From assembly GCF_001577835.2 (NCBI RefSeq), contig NC_029516.1, positions 64,692,328 to 64,756,327 of the forward strand: a stretch of DNA of 64,000 bases, read 5' to 3'. The notes beneath the pieces are model-generated. The model ran no database searches. It saw nothing but the letters and a program-made list of their open reading frames with translations, and was not told the DNA's origin. Position 1 is the stretch's first letter, and every line of letters begins with the position of its first letter. The stretch comes from Coturnix japonica (lineage: Eukaryota > Chordata > Aves > Galliformes > Phasianidae). Shown here piece after piece: positions 50,090 to 63,198 of the stretch. The translations under genes were made by a program, and so were the position numbers.

Positions 50090-53000
50090 CTATGGAAAAA
50101 AAAAATAATCTAAAATTATTCCATAATAAGTCTATAAGAAAATATACAGGAGAAATAAGCGTACTGTGTCCCACAACAAGCATCAAGGAAAATACTACAG
50201 AAAACGATTCTAAGACAGCACACCAACATAATGATTTTCCTCACAGATTTTAATTGGTGGCCTCCAAAATGAGAAAGTTACATATATTCAGTATGGTCTA
50301 CGCCACACTGCATAGTAACTGAATAGCAACACTGAAGCAACAAAGTTTTTCTTTCTAATCATTTCTCAAGACAGCGTGGCCTTACGCAGCACAAGCATTT
50401 TCTGGTTACAGATTCAGAACTCCTTCAATTTGGTAGTATTTCAGAGCATTGCAGGCATTGAACAAGCTTTTAATTAAGAAAAAAGAATTTTACAATTAAG
50501 GTCAGTCATTTTAAGAAAATATTTCACAATGCCATTTGGCCAAGAAATTACTTGTAACCACTTCTGCAAAGTGATTCTTTGCTAACCATTTAAAATGTGT
50601 TTCAATAAAATACTGCTGAGTATATGTTAATAAACTATTTACATATAGTTAAAAAACAACTGAGGATAAACACTTGAACACGAGAAATACCTTAATAACT
50701 GAAAGTAGCAAAAACAACAGGACCAACCCCATAAAAGGGAATTTTAATTAGGGCAAGAACTTTCAAGGCCATTAAACAAATAATAAGGAAGACTCAGTGT
50801 TACCTTCCGTTGATTCTTGGAACTTGTTCCGAGCTACCTGTAATTTCTCTACTGCTCTCAGGTTTGGTACAGCTGTCTTCATTAAAATACTCTCTTTAGA
50901 TTTTATTTCCTGCTCAATTTGGTCCAGATGAGCCTCTATCTCCTTATCAGACTCCAGATCCTAAAGAATTAAACAACAACAAAAGAGAAAATAAAACAAT
51001 CTCAGATAGTAAAATTTGCTTTTATGCCAAGACACTTCAATGTATACAACAAGCAGTCGTGGTTTCCGGATAAGCACTCAATTTATCTAATAGTTCTATC
51101 TAGAAACAAAACTGAAAAGAACCCAACACCTAATACCCCATATGCAGGGTCTTAGTTCATAGAATCAATCTACTAGGTCCTAAGCACTGTTTTACAAGTC
51201 CTTTGACAATAAAAAAAGTCTCTTCAGCCCAGATATCCATCAAAGTTACAACACAGGAGGCAGCTCCGCTGTTTCCATTCCTTCATTTGCAAAGAAAACA
51301 TTTCATTGTGGTTTACTGAAGAGTTTTTGGGACAGGTTCAAATTCCTCCTGGCTCTGTGCCTAACATCAATAATTCATTTTAGCTATGATGGTTAGAAAG
51401 AAATATTTACACCCATGCAAATATACTAAGAAAACATGACTCTCATGGAATCACAGAGTTCCAAGACTCAGTTTCTGAAAATACAATGGGAAAGAAAATG
51501 ATAGAGTTTCCTCTCACCACTTCCAGTAGACAATCCCTATTTTCTGTATTTTCACGCTCTTCTTATGGTTTAGGTAAACTTTCAGATACATGTAACAGAA
51601 AAGATATCTTACCTATCTAAAAACTTCATACGCTTGTGTCACATACAATTGCAAAACCAAAACAAACACATACAAACATTTCAGCTTACCAGTGTTTTTC
51701 AAATGTTCCATTTGTAGGCTAGGGTGAGGAATAAATAAATATTTTCAAGAAATGAAATATTTTATATAAGAATAAACTCAACGTGTGTTTATTTAAAATG
51801 AGATTACCTTCAGATCTTTAGGTAGGCTACTGTAGTCTATTTGAATTGCCTCTTCCCTTTCATAGATACCTGTAGTCTGAGTGTCTTCTGTTTCAGTTCC
51901 TAGCTATAGACAAAATGGACATTCCAGATGTGAGAAAAAGTGTCTAAATCATTTAAACAATACACTGAAAGGATGGAAAAAGAAGAGACAGTGATAACAG
52001 GTTATGAGGTAAACATTTTCCTTTGCTTGACCCCTGTCCAAAATTGAGCTAGCAGTTAAGATGCTAAGATTCTAAGAAAATAAACGCACATTTTATATGA
52101 AGATAGAAGACCCACCAATTTCAGGTTAATGCTAGTATGAAAGAAGCAGTACTTTATCTGAAACATATTTATAGAATAATGTGCATACTGGAAGTATACC
52201 ATTCTCTCCTGATGGAAAATAATTTACTTTTCTGTGGTAATTCATTCTTCTTTCAAGGAAAGGCTCTTTAGTGTGCAAGTCAAGGTGCATCTTTTATTCA
52301 ACTGGCTTGAGGAAAATGAGTAGCTTCGGTTCTGTTTTTCATAAGCAGAGTATCTTCTGGACACTGTAAGTCTGGATTTCAAACAGCTACTTTTCTTTAA
52401 ATGAAATGCATACCATGCTGCATGTCATATCACTCCTTTTCCTACCAAGCTTCTCGGAACCAAATATTTCTGTATTTTCAGTACTATTACGTAGGAATCA
52501 AATTTTTTATTCCTGTTGCCAACTTCCTTGATTTTTTCTTCTTTATTCATAAACCGATAGCCAAGCTTGCCTACAAACACACACCTATTTAGACCTGTCC
52601 TCTAATGAAAGCACTTTTCTAAGGAGTGGGTTCAACAAGATTCCTTCCAACCTTATAGGCACAAATCCATCAAAAGAAATAACTTCTTTCACAACAGGGG
52701 ATAAAGAATAATTTCCCCACACAAAAGATACTGTTGCTGAAAGAGGGAAAACTGAGAAAAATAGTAATGTTCAATACCCTGGTATCAGGAATATTTCTGT
52801 TTTAGCCTTTTTCTGTTTCTGTGAATATACTGAAGTCAAAAGGATTTTAGACCAAATTATATAATGCGTGGGTAATTAACCAAATATTATCACAACCCAC
52901 ACACATGCCATATTTGCTTATGATTGACTTGATCCCCCTGTTATACATATGTATCTAGAATACTCCTTCATGCCATTTTGAACCACAATGATTTTACATG

Positions 53001-56000
53001 TTGAGCAGGAATATATCACAAGCACATGCAAAAACTCTTGCAAACAACATCTCTGTCTTCAAAAATAAACTAAGTCCTTCTTTTAAATGGATGAGGCTTG
53101 ATCACACAAAACCAATTAATTTATCATTATTATTTAAGTCAACCAGCCCTGTAAAGAAAATAATACAATTAAATTTAAGGCTAAGTAACATCTCCTCCAC
53201 GACATCTATTTTTACTTATAGAAAGTACCTCTACTTCACTGATGTCATCCAACGATCCAAACAGGAGATTTATTTTCAAGTCCTGCACCTTGCATTCTAG
53301 AAGCATATTATGTCTTCTTAATCTTTTATCTTCTAGAGAAGCTTCTATAGCTGCAGCTTCCTTCTGCAACTTTGCAGCTTCCCTGCATACACAAAAGGCA
53401 CAAAACCACTGAAGAACAGAAGCATCGCTGCCAATGATATCTATAGTCATACATCACAAAAACCTGTTACCTTCGTAATCCTCATTAAAATATAATGAAA
53501 ACAGCGCTAACTTTTTTCACTCCCTTCATTCCCTGTAATCACTGAAATGGACATGGGAACCATGCATTATTCTAGCATGCAAACTAAAGCTCTGTTGTTA
53601 TGGACTAACTCTACACTCTACTATAATGCAAGTGTTAATAGCAAGGATGTAATCCCAACATATTCCAAGTTCACACTATAGCATCCTTTCCAACTATAAC
53701 AATTAATAACCAAGTTCTGTTCTGCTCAGCTTAGCATATAAGGAGATTTGATGCCTTTCAAGCTGTAATCAAGAATATTTTATCATTACTCCAATTGCAA
53801 CAAATCCTTTTGATGGCATTAAGTTATTTAATGAGGCAGAGACAAAACTGTCTTGTGCTGCTGATCTTAAGCACCATAAAACTCATTACTAGGCATGAAA
53901 ATTAAGGGCTCATTTTAAATTCTAAACATTTGTGCTAACATATAATTTTTTTTTTTTTCCCAAACATCACAAAAACTCCTGAACAAGATACAGTATTAAA
54001 TGGAACTGCAAACCATCACTACAGCAGTTGATTTAAAAGAAGGGAAAAGACAAGACAGTGACCCTAAATTAATGTTAGTGTAAGATGTCCAACATTTGAA
54101 GGAATCAGGAAAAAAAAACACTCACTAAATAAACTTAGATGAAAATATGAAACAACTAGCAAGTAGCGTATGCAGCAAAACACTTCCAGAAGCATTCAAC
54201 GTCTTTTAACATGCCCCCCTCAAATCAAGCTGTAAACTACCATGTACTTATCAGAAATTAATACCTATTTATAAGAAATCACAAGAAGAACTAAACAGAT
54301 AAGCTATATAGAACAGTGAATATTGTTACAGAATGGTCTCATAAAATATTCTCATTCAATTTACTTCTGGGAACCAAGTATCAAGTTAGAAGGTCTTTTT
54401 AACTAATGCATAGTGTACCAGCATGTTACCATGTCTGTACTGATTTTTCATAAGACAACAGAACGTAAGAAATTCAAACATCACTAGAACTCTTTTAAAG
54501 AATATTACATGCATCATTTTTCCCAAGTGTACAATAATTACCTATTAAGAGTTAAAAACGTTCTTCTCAACTCCTCTGTTTCACTTTGGACTTTTATAAT
54601 CTCAGATTTCTGAGCACTTAATCTATCCTTAAGATGCTGCTCTTCCTCCTCAGTTTCCTTCACCCTTTTTAGATGCTTTTCTTCATCCTGCATAGAAATA
54701 TCAATACATTTTTTTTTTAAGAAAGATTTTAACATTTTAATAAAAGACCTTTAACATACAAACAGCTACATAGAGAGCTGAATTTTAAACCTGTTATAAT
54801 ACTTTCAAATGTGCTTCAGCATAAAGTCTGAAGAGTACTTTGAAAAATGCCCATATTAAATGTTAGAAGATCCAGTTGTTTTTTATATATAGGCATGGCC
54901 AGCTCCAGATTTGTGCCTGCACCAGATATCTAACACCATCAAACATGGCAGGAATCCTAGAACTCCTACAGTCTATAGCCTACTCTCTTTTCCTCAGTTA
55001 TTCCAGCAGCCTCCCAAAATTGTACCCATCTGCTGTACTTGTACGAAATATTTAACATCATCTCACATAACCTGAAATCATGTAAATGAAATCATCACAA
55101 CAAATCTCTGCAAAGAACAAAACACAAGTGGAAGGACATCATATGAGTTTACCCGTGTAAATCATACCACTGCTAAATTGCTAAAACTGAGGTGCAAAAA
55201 TATAGTAAACCTACACTAAAACACTAGAATTACTCTACAGAATTAACTATGTGCGACCGAATGCACTCCTTCCTTTCAGCCTCAGATATTTTCTATATAC
55301 ACATATATATATTAGTTACCTTCTGTAGTCCAGTAATCGCAGATTCATCTTTATGAATAGTATCCCTTAGCTTGTTGACTGTATCTGTTATTTTCTGTAG
55401 ATGTTCACGATTATATTCCATCTGAACACTTAGTCGCGTCTTCTGATTTTCAAACTCCAATCTAGTCAAAGAACGGTATTTCAAGCCAACACTTAAAGAA
55501 GGCTAGTAACCATGACCTGATGAAAGGTCTATCAGAAAATCTATCAGAAGATAGATTTTCAACTATTTCTATCTCTCTAGGCATATTTTTTTTTTACTAG
55601 ATCACAGGTATTTAAATATATTTTCATCACTAATTTTACTAAGCCAAATCCCATGGATACACTGGAACTTAAAAATACTGTAGAAATTCTTCAACACATT
55701 TGTTATAAAAGACACATCAAGTGTTCAAATTCAAAACCAAATCTAACGCTACGGGTTCCAGTATCTCAGTATAAGGGATATATCTGTAAGGGATTAAAAT
55801 ATGAGCTGAACACAAGATGTGTATTTATCCAATGACCGCACTTCCAGCTCAGCCTTAGGAGTAAAGCCTTATCAGCAGACATATACAGTTATATGAATAT
55901 TACAGGGAACCTAACTCAGCTGGGAGGTAGCAATTAACCAGATATTTTTAGGCCACTGTCAACCATGTTCACCATCTCTTAATTAAGACCCGTATTTGTT

Positions 56001-59000
56001 TCTAGGGGTACAATAGTAGAAAATTCATGACATTCCGCTATAAGAAAAGAGCGAAGTAAAACTAAGAGTTTTACTGTTTATATCTGATTGTTTATATCAA
56101 GACTGTTGATATCAACTGTTTATATCAAGATTTCCTCTCAGGTGTTACTTTCTGACTCTCAGCTTTGACCTAGATAACATTCCATCTGTTTTTCAGGCAA
56201 TAATGCTGCCAACATCAGCTTCAGGCTCTTTAGACCAAGGTATCATATAAAAACCTGAACTGGACGGGACCTGTAAGGGTCTCTGAGCCCAACTCCTGGC
56301 TATACAAAGGAACACCCAAAATTCAAATCCTAGATCTGAGGGCACTGACAGTAAGAAGGTCCTCTAGCATAGTTACAAGATCAGTGATAGAGAGTTAAGG
56401 TACATCAAAAAGTTTCCTTTTCTATAAAATGCACTATCATCTGCCTGAAAATACCCATGCAACAAGCAGACTATTCATTTTAATGCTCTTATTCCTTTAA
56501 GACACACATCTGTGGTATTGTTAAATACACCTGTCTGAGTGAAATACCAGCTGAAGGTTGTCTGCGAGAAAATTAAGATACCATTTTCCTTAGTAGTACA
56601 TTTCTGTACCAAATCAGTGCATCTTACAATCAGTCCTCCTCTAAGATTTATGACCACGAGGAAACCTTCATATCATCCTGAACTGCCACTTCTCATGTGG
56701 ATTTAAGAAAACTGTTATTTACTTTATTTTTCTACAACAGTATAACCAAAATACTACATTTTATCTTCACGTTTGTTGCAAAATGTCACTGGCTGTACTG
56801 CTTAGAAAGTCCAAAATACGGCTGTGCAACTGATAACTCATTATTGCAATGGTAATGTAACACTTTCCATCTTTTTGTTTGTTTGTTTTAATGGTATGAC
56901 AGAGCTACTCATCTACTGGTGTGCCTAATCTCATGCCTACACTGTTTTCACATTGTAATTACAAACACCACCTTCTCTTTTCAATCTCTTCTAGCTTTCT
57001 CATGTGCTCTTGTTCATACACACGTATATTTTCAATCCCAATTTCTTCACAGAATTCCCGGAAAACAGCATCTTCAGCCTTTGAATAAATGGAAAGGGAG
57101 AAAATAAAGATTAATACTATTTTGCAAATCACAGAAGTAAAACGCTTAGATGATAATCTCGTGTTACAGGCTGGGCTTTCAAAGGAAACAAGCTCATCAA
57201 GGAGAGAGAATCTGTACTTGACATTTTCAAAGAAGAGCTTCAGCACAAACGCCAACTTTGTATACATTGTTTTGACTCGTCTGTAGGCTTGTTAAGCGTG
57301 ATATCAAATTCTATAGCCAGTCAAGTCATACTATTCATAGGAAACTGATGGCCAGCCTTTTTTGTTTTGTTGTTTCTTGTTCCCCCTCTCTACAAGCAAA
57401 ATTACCTGGATGTGGAATTCTTACGGCCAAAACACTAACAAATTTCTCAGTGCCTGCAGATGACTCACATCTGTACTCCCCCATGTCTGTACCACAAGCA
57501 AGAAAGACAACACACAGTACTTTTGGTTTCTCTTCACATACAAAATTTCACCCATAGATTAATTCAAGAAAGTTCCTTGCTTCTGACCCTCTCATGAGTC
57601 TGAATTACCATACACCTCAAATAACTGCAGACTGTGGTGACAAATAGTCTATGGATCTACGTTTACCTAAGTATCTAGGGGCAGGGCTTTGAATTCCCCT
57701 GTTAAAACTGCAGCATCACTCTTCAGCAGTCTCTACCAGAATCCCTAGTGTTTGACAAAAGTAATGAGAAAGGTGGTTTCCTTTTTTTTCCCTCATAAGG
57801 GACAGAGTTGCCAGAATTCTAATAGAACACAATGTGAAACTGCTTTTGTTGTCAGATTAGGCACCTCACTGAATACCTTCAGTCTCTTCACAGTAACATA
57901 TGAATTTGTCAGCTGTCTGTATGAACTGTTCTGGGGACTGACTAAAGGGAATGATAGGGAACTGGGTTATAAGGTGGCAGAACAGTCTACAGAAAGGACA
58001 GTCTGGAAATGTAACCTGCTAGATCGTGTAACATCTCAGAAAACTTTTCCTGTTGCTGATAAAAAGTGCAAAAGAGCAGGCTTTCACATAGATGTTACTG
58101 GGCAAAAAAACATAGAATGGCTTAGGTTGGAAGGGATCTTAACAATCACCATGCTCCTAACTCCCCGCTGCAGGCAGCGCTGCCACTAGATAAGCTGCCC
58201 AGAGCCTCACCCAGGCTGACCTTGAATGCCTCCTGGGATGGAGCATTCACAACTTCTTTGGGCACACCTGTTCCTGTTCTGACTAGGACAGAAGGACCTA
58301 CCTCATTAATCTGCTTCTGAAATTCTTCAATTTTTAATTTTCTTTGTACTACTCCTTCCTTTATCATATCACGCTGAGACTCAGTATTTAATAGTTCACT
58401 TTCCAGCTTTGACTTTTCCTACATACAAGGGAAAAAAATAGAAACAATTCTTAACAAGATGGTCAGCTTTCTAGAAACTAACACAATTCTCAACCAGATT
58501 AACTGTTTGTGCAATTAAAAATACTAAATGTTATTTACCCACACATTGCTGATTCACCAGCAATAGTTACAGTCTTAGTAAACAGCAGAACAAATCACAC
58601 AAGCATCATTTAAAAACACAATTTGAGTTACACAGGTTTGAAGATTATTAAATGATAGACCAGACTTAGCAGAAATTCAAATTAATTTTAGAACTAACTT
58701 TAAAATAGTTCATTTTAATTGTTTTTAACTAATATATATGTATATGTATGCATATATATATGTCTTAGAAATTCTTTATCATAAATGATGTATGTAAAAT
58801 GAATCAGAGTAAAAAGTCTCCATAAGGAATTCATGTTTACTTCACTGGTTAATTACAGCTTAGGTAAAATAAAAATACAATGATTAAGCATGAAAATTAT
58901 CAAGTCTTGGTACTACACCATATAGAGATTAGGAAGATGTTTCTTTTTAATAAGATCTAGTTCACTCTGTGAATATTTAAGTCGTGTCTGAGTTCCATGG

Positions 59001-62000
59001 CATTGAGCTTGCAACTGTTTCAAATCAGCCTCCTTGCGTTTGATCTTCATTAAGTCCTAGAAAATATTAGAGTGGGAACAGAGGAAAAAAAAACAAAAAC
59101 ATTTAAAACACAGCATTATTTATTTGGAAACTCCTTGTTTTTCAAGTTTCATGTGCTATTTAAGCTAACCTCAAGGAGAAAGGCCATGTTGAAGGAAAAC
59201 GCCGATAGCATTGGTGACATTCAATAGTTATTCTGCACAGATTTATTTGTCAAAAGAAAGCATATATGAACAAACTCCTACTCTCTTCTCTACCTCATAC
59301 TACAGTCATAGAAAATCTTATATTGACAGGTTTTGGTCTGTGATAATATTTTTATGTGGGCAGAATGTATTGAATTCTTTTGCTAAAAGTCTTCAGGAAC
59401 ACAGTCCCTTTCCTTTGGAGAACGATGTATTAACTATGTTTGACCGGCTCTCCACCTTTAAGATATATGAACCAACTCACAAGCCAAAGACAGGGACCTA
59501 CAGCACCTTACTAAAAACTAAAAGAGTATAAACAACTACTCTCTCCTCTTTGCTTCTTCCAGAAGTTTGAGACTCCTCCTCATCTTTCCCACAGCTAATT
59601 TAAAGTAAATGCATCTTCTGTAGTTAAGTGCATTTTAAGAGACATACCTTCAACTCAGTAATCAATGAATCTCTTCTTTCTTTCATTTTATTTATTTCTT
59701 TATCATCCCAACATCTGGCTTTAACTCTTAAATCACTAGATCCTCCAGAAATCACTCCAGATTTCTGAAACAATGTTCCATCAAGTGCCACTGTCTGCAA
59801 GTAAAAATGAGAATTTTCCTTTATATAGACAAGCCAAAGTATCCCATGAAATAGAGCACCAAAATATGGTGGTTAAGAAAGCGACAAATGCATGTTAGCT
59901 GGGACTCCGTACTTCTACCCTGTTCCAAAATCTGTTAACGTGAAGTACACTAAGCCACAAAAAAAACCTGCTGTTTCTTGGCACAGGTCACATTTTGGTA
60001 TTATTACAACGGATCAAAAAGGGAAATGAAATGCTCTCATTTCCTTGCGTTTAGGAAATTAATGAGGGATTTGTGTACATTGGCAGTGACGGCTATAGCC
60101 AGGTCAGAAAAGTAAAACAAGCAAGGTGATAATGGAGAGGAGGAAATCTAGGCAGCTGGAAAAACAAACAGCTCATCTGTAAAAAGAAAACGTAAATTTC
60201 AGTAAAGAAAACGGAGTTTGGGGGGAGTTAATTTCAAGAAAACATGACTTCACGTTCATCTTCAACCCAGAGCTGCTTCAACCAGCATTTTTGAAAGGCT
60301 GAGTAAGAACATAAAAGTGCTCTATAGACAACAGATATAGCTAAAAAGAAAAAATGGAATGAAAAGAGAAAAAAGCTGCCTCATACATTTATAGTCTACA
60401 TCTGCAACTGTCTAAAAGATAGAGATTCCCTCATCCTTCCTTCCATTAGTAAAGGACCATCTCAAGAAATACATCTGGACACTAAAAATCTTTTTCATTT
60501 CCTTTTCCTAGGGAATCATTTATATGTACCATAGAGAGGAAAAAGTAAACATGTGCAATACCTGGTGGTTTATGTAGGAGCAGTTTAAACAGCACACCAT
60601 CATTTTTGTGTTTTTCTGCAGTAGTTTGTGGGATGTTTACAGAAATATTATTTAAATGGCATCAAGTACATAACACATGCAAGCAAATTGATCTTCTTAC
60701 CGTCAATCTCACCGGTCCATCAAATGCTATATGTCTCGCTTCTTTAACTGTTTCACAGACCAAGCCATTCCCACTCACAAACTGAATCACTTTTTTCAAT
60801 GGAGGAAATGAAGTTTGCACAACATCCACTATCATTTTAGCTCCTTTTATCTCTCTCAACCTCTCATTGATGGGCTTGACCTTTAAAACAAATATGCATT
60901 GTTCAAAACTCATGCTGTAATAGCAAACCATGTCCAAATCTCAATGGTCTGGAAACAAGATACATAAGTCAACAGTATAGGTATCAACTGCTAAAAGACT
61001 AGAAACATCTGTTTTGCATGTTCCATGTGCAGTACCAGTCCTGGAACTTATAAAATGACTCTTACTGTACATGACGTGCGCATAAACTAAGACATGCACC
61101 ATAAGAAATAAACACAATGAATTTAAGACATCTATATGTAGTTGCGTGGCAGCAATCTTGGCACCATGTAGACATGGTGAGATGGCTCACATGATCAGAG
61201 CACTGCAATGGAGACACAGTCTTTTGAGGGTGGCAAGTTTGTGAATGTGAGCTGGAGCTGCCCTGTATGTGAGGAAACAGCTGCACTGCAGAGCTCTGCT
61301 TGGAGATGAGTGAACTCTAAGACAGAATTTTGGTAAGGATGTGGAAAATAAAAAGAAAGAAGAGAAAGTATGTGTTACACTATAGTGGGTGTCTGCAAAA
61401 GGATACTTCACCACGAAGACAACGTGGATTAAGGCTGTTATCTGCTCAAGAAAGAAAAGGATGTGTGTAATTCAGGAGGTTCCTGAAGATCATTGACAAC
61501 TTCCTCACAAAAAGCAAGGGAGAAGCCTAAGAGGAGTGGAGCTCTACTGGACCTCACAATCAACAACAAGAAGAGGTTCATTGGTGACCTGCAGATAGAA
61601 GGCAACCTTGGTTGTAATGATCAAGAATGAGATAGGGGAACTCAGGAACCCATGCGAACAGAGTAGGACATAAAAACAAGATCATTGTGCTGGACTTCAA
61701 TAAAACATATTTTGGTCCCTTCAAGGATCTGTTTGGAAGAGTCCCAAGGGACAAGGCTCTGAATGGAAGAGTGGTCCACAAATGTTAGTTTATTATCAAA
61801 GATCATTCCCCCAAGAGTGGCCCATACCATCAAGCAAAGTAAGTCAAGCAAAAATGCCATGGAAGAACAATTCATTACTGGCAAAAGGAAAAAAGTAATA
61901 ATCAAAAGAAAAAAAAAAGAAGTGAGAAAAAGAAAACATACAAAGGGCACCTTCAGGAAGTTTGCAGATGGCACAGAACTTGGAGGAATGGCTGGCTGGC

Positions 62001-63198
62001 CAGATGGTCATGCATTCCTCCAGATGAACCTAGACAAGGCTAGACAGCTGGTCAGTGAGGAACTTCTTAAAATTTAACAAACTTAAGTATGAAGTCCTAT
62101 CCCTGGGGAGGAATTACCCCGTGCTCCAGTACACTCTATGGGCTGACATCAGAAAAAAAAATAGAGAAAAGCAGTCTGGCAGAAAAGAACAAGAGTCCTA
62201 GTAGACATGAAGTTGAACATAAGACAGTAACCGGCCCTTGGAGAGAAGAAGGTTAACGGCATCTTAGGCTGAACTGGAAGAAATGTTGCCAGCAGGCTGA
62301 GGCAGGTGATCCTTCCCCTCTCCTCAGCACTGCTGAAGAGAAAACTGCCCAGGCCTGGGCTCACCAGTAAAAGACATACAAGGAGCTGCTGAACAGAGTA
62401 CAACAAAGGGATGCTAAGATGACTAAAGGGACTGGAATATCTTCCCTCAGAGGAAATGCTAAGACACCTAGGCTTGTTTAGGATGGAGAATACACAGCTT
62501 AAGGCAGATATCACTTGCATGGACACATATCTAAAGGGAAGGTATAAAGACTACAGAATCATGGTGTTTTGTTTTGTTCTTGTGGTGCCCAGCAACAAAA
62601 CAAGAGGCAGCAGGCACAAACTGGAACACAGGAGGTTTCATGTGAACACCAGAGAACATTTCTTTCCTGTGTGGGTGACCAAGCAATGAACCAGACTGCC
62701 CAGAGAGGCTGTGGAGTCACCACCCTTGAAGATTTTCAGCAATCACTTGGGCAGCCTGCTGAAGTTGGCCCTGCTTGAGCAGGGTGGTTGTACAAGATGA
62801 CATCCAAACTTAACTGGTTTGTGATACTATTTCCACACAAAACATCTAAGTTTATAGGTGGAAGATATTATTACATTTTTCAAGCTATACGGTGGCTCTC
62901 AAAACATGCTGGCTTTCCCTCAGCACCTAAGCCTGTTTAAGTTAGCTTAAATGAGCCAGCATTAAAATTTACAAGTGTATTAACTTGCTGATGATAGGAA
63001 AATTATACTTGCCTCAAGGTAATCCAAAGCAAGGAATGTTTCAGGTTCAGCTCGTTCTTGTTTTAGAAACTGAATGCAATCTCTTGCTGTTTTTTCAGTG
63101 GCAACAACAATAGCAGTCACATATTTGCTGAATACTTTGGTAACGGCAAGCTGATATTTCTTATGAATAGGATGGCACAGGTCAAGCAATCTTCCAAA
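47096..63198 (-). CDS. SMC1B: SMC1B, meiosis-specific cohesin SMC subunit (3' half, 16 exons)
   Basis: Sixteen minus-strand exons join in one open frame of 719 codons plus stop (TAA 47096-47098): 63013-63198, 60701-60880, 59648-59794, 58919-59056, 58302-58418, 56972-57078, 55320-55461, 54542-54687, 53229-53382, 51808-51903, 50804-50960, 49935-50089, 48370-48521, 48024-48093, 47455-47565 and 47096-47197. Phases agree at every join. The family has about 1235 residues, so the ATPase N-lobe and first coiled coil lie beyond the window. SMC1B rather than SMC1A is called from [40 protein letters not shown] and [13 protein letters not shown], which follow mammalian SMC1B. The protein pairs with SMC3 in cohesin of meiotic chromosome axes. 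It ends HKRSPLE. Introns hold CR1 copies; the first intron shown uses a GC donor. No exon is broken, and quality is clean throughout. Confidence 0.96.
50804..59056 (-). other. SMC1B: SMC1B returning coiled-coil exons
   Basis: Eight exons from 58919-59056 to 50804-50960 encode charged heptad-rich sequence ([79 protein letters not shown]). It runs back from hinge to head. Around 51808-53382 lies the less regular [14 protein letters not shown]...[10 protein letters not shown] segment, which is characteristic of SMC1 proteins. Exon 56972-57078 ends in a weak donor, GTGGTG. Confidence 0.9.
58105..58280 (-). mobile_element. CR1 LINE 3' end fragment inside SMC1B intron, beside a splice donor
   Basis: 'catagaatggcttaggttggaaggg' and 'ctgcccagagcctcacccagg' are the reverse complement of the CR1 3' UTR. 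The fragment has the same strand as SMC1B and ends only about 20 bases from the donor (GTAGGT) of exon 58302-58418. Confidence 0.88.
59648..63198 (-). other. SMC1B: SMC1B hinge-domain exons
   Basis: Three exons (63013-63198, 60701-60880, 59648-59794) encode most of the SMC hinge: [90 protein letters not shown] and [18 protein letters not shown]. The last segment is the glycine-rich end of the hinge that contacts the SMC3 hinge. The donor of exon 63013-63198 is GC (CTTGAG followed by GCAAGTAT). Confidence 0.92.
61430..62815 (+). mobile_element. Old CR1-type LINE fragment in the SMC1B hinge intron
   Basis: It matches the CR1 ORF2 region and 3' portion in order: 'gtgctggacttcaataaaac', 'gatctgtttggaagagtccc', 'aagtcaagcaaaaatgccat', 'tttgcagatggcacagaact', 'ctggtcagtgaggaact', 'aggaggtttcatgtgaac' and 'agcctgctgaagttg'. 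It is antisense to SMC1B, contains many indels and lacks a usable reading frame, so it is older than the copy at 37 kb. Confidence 0.75.
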
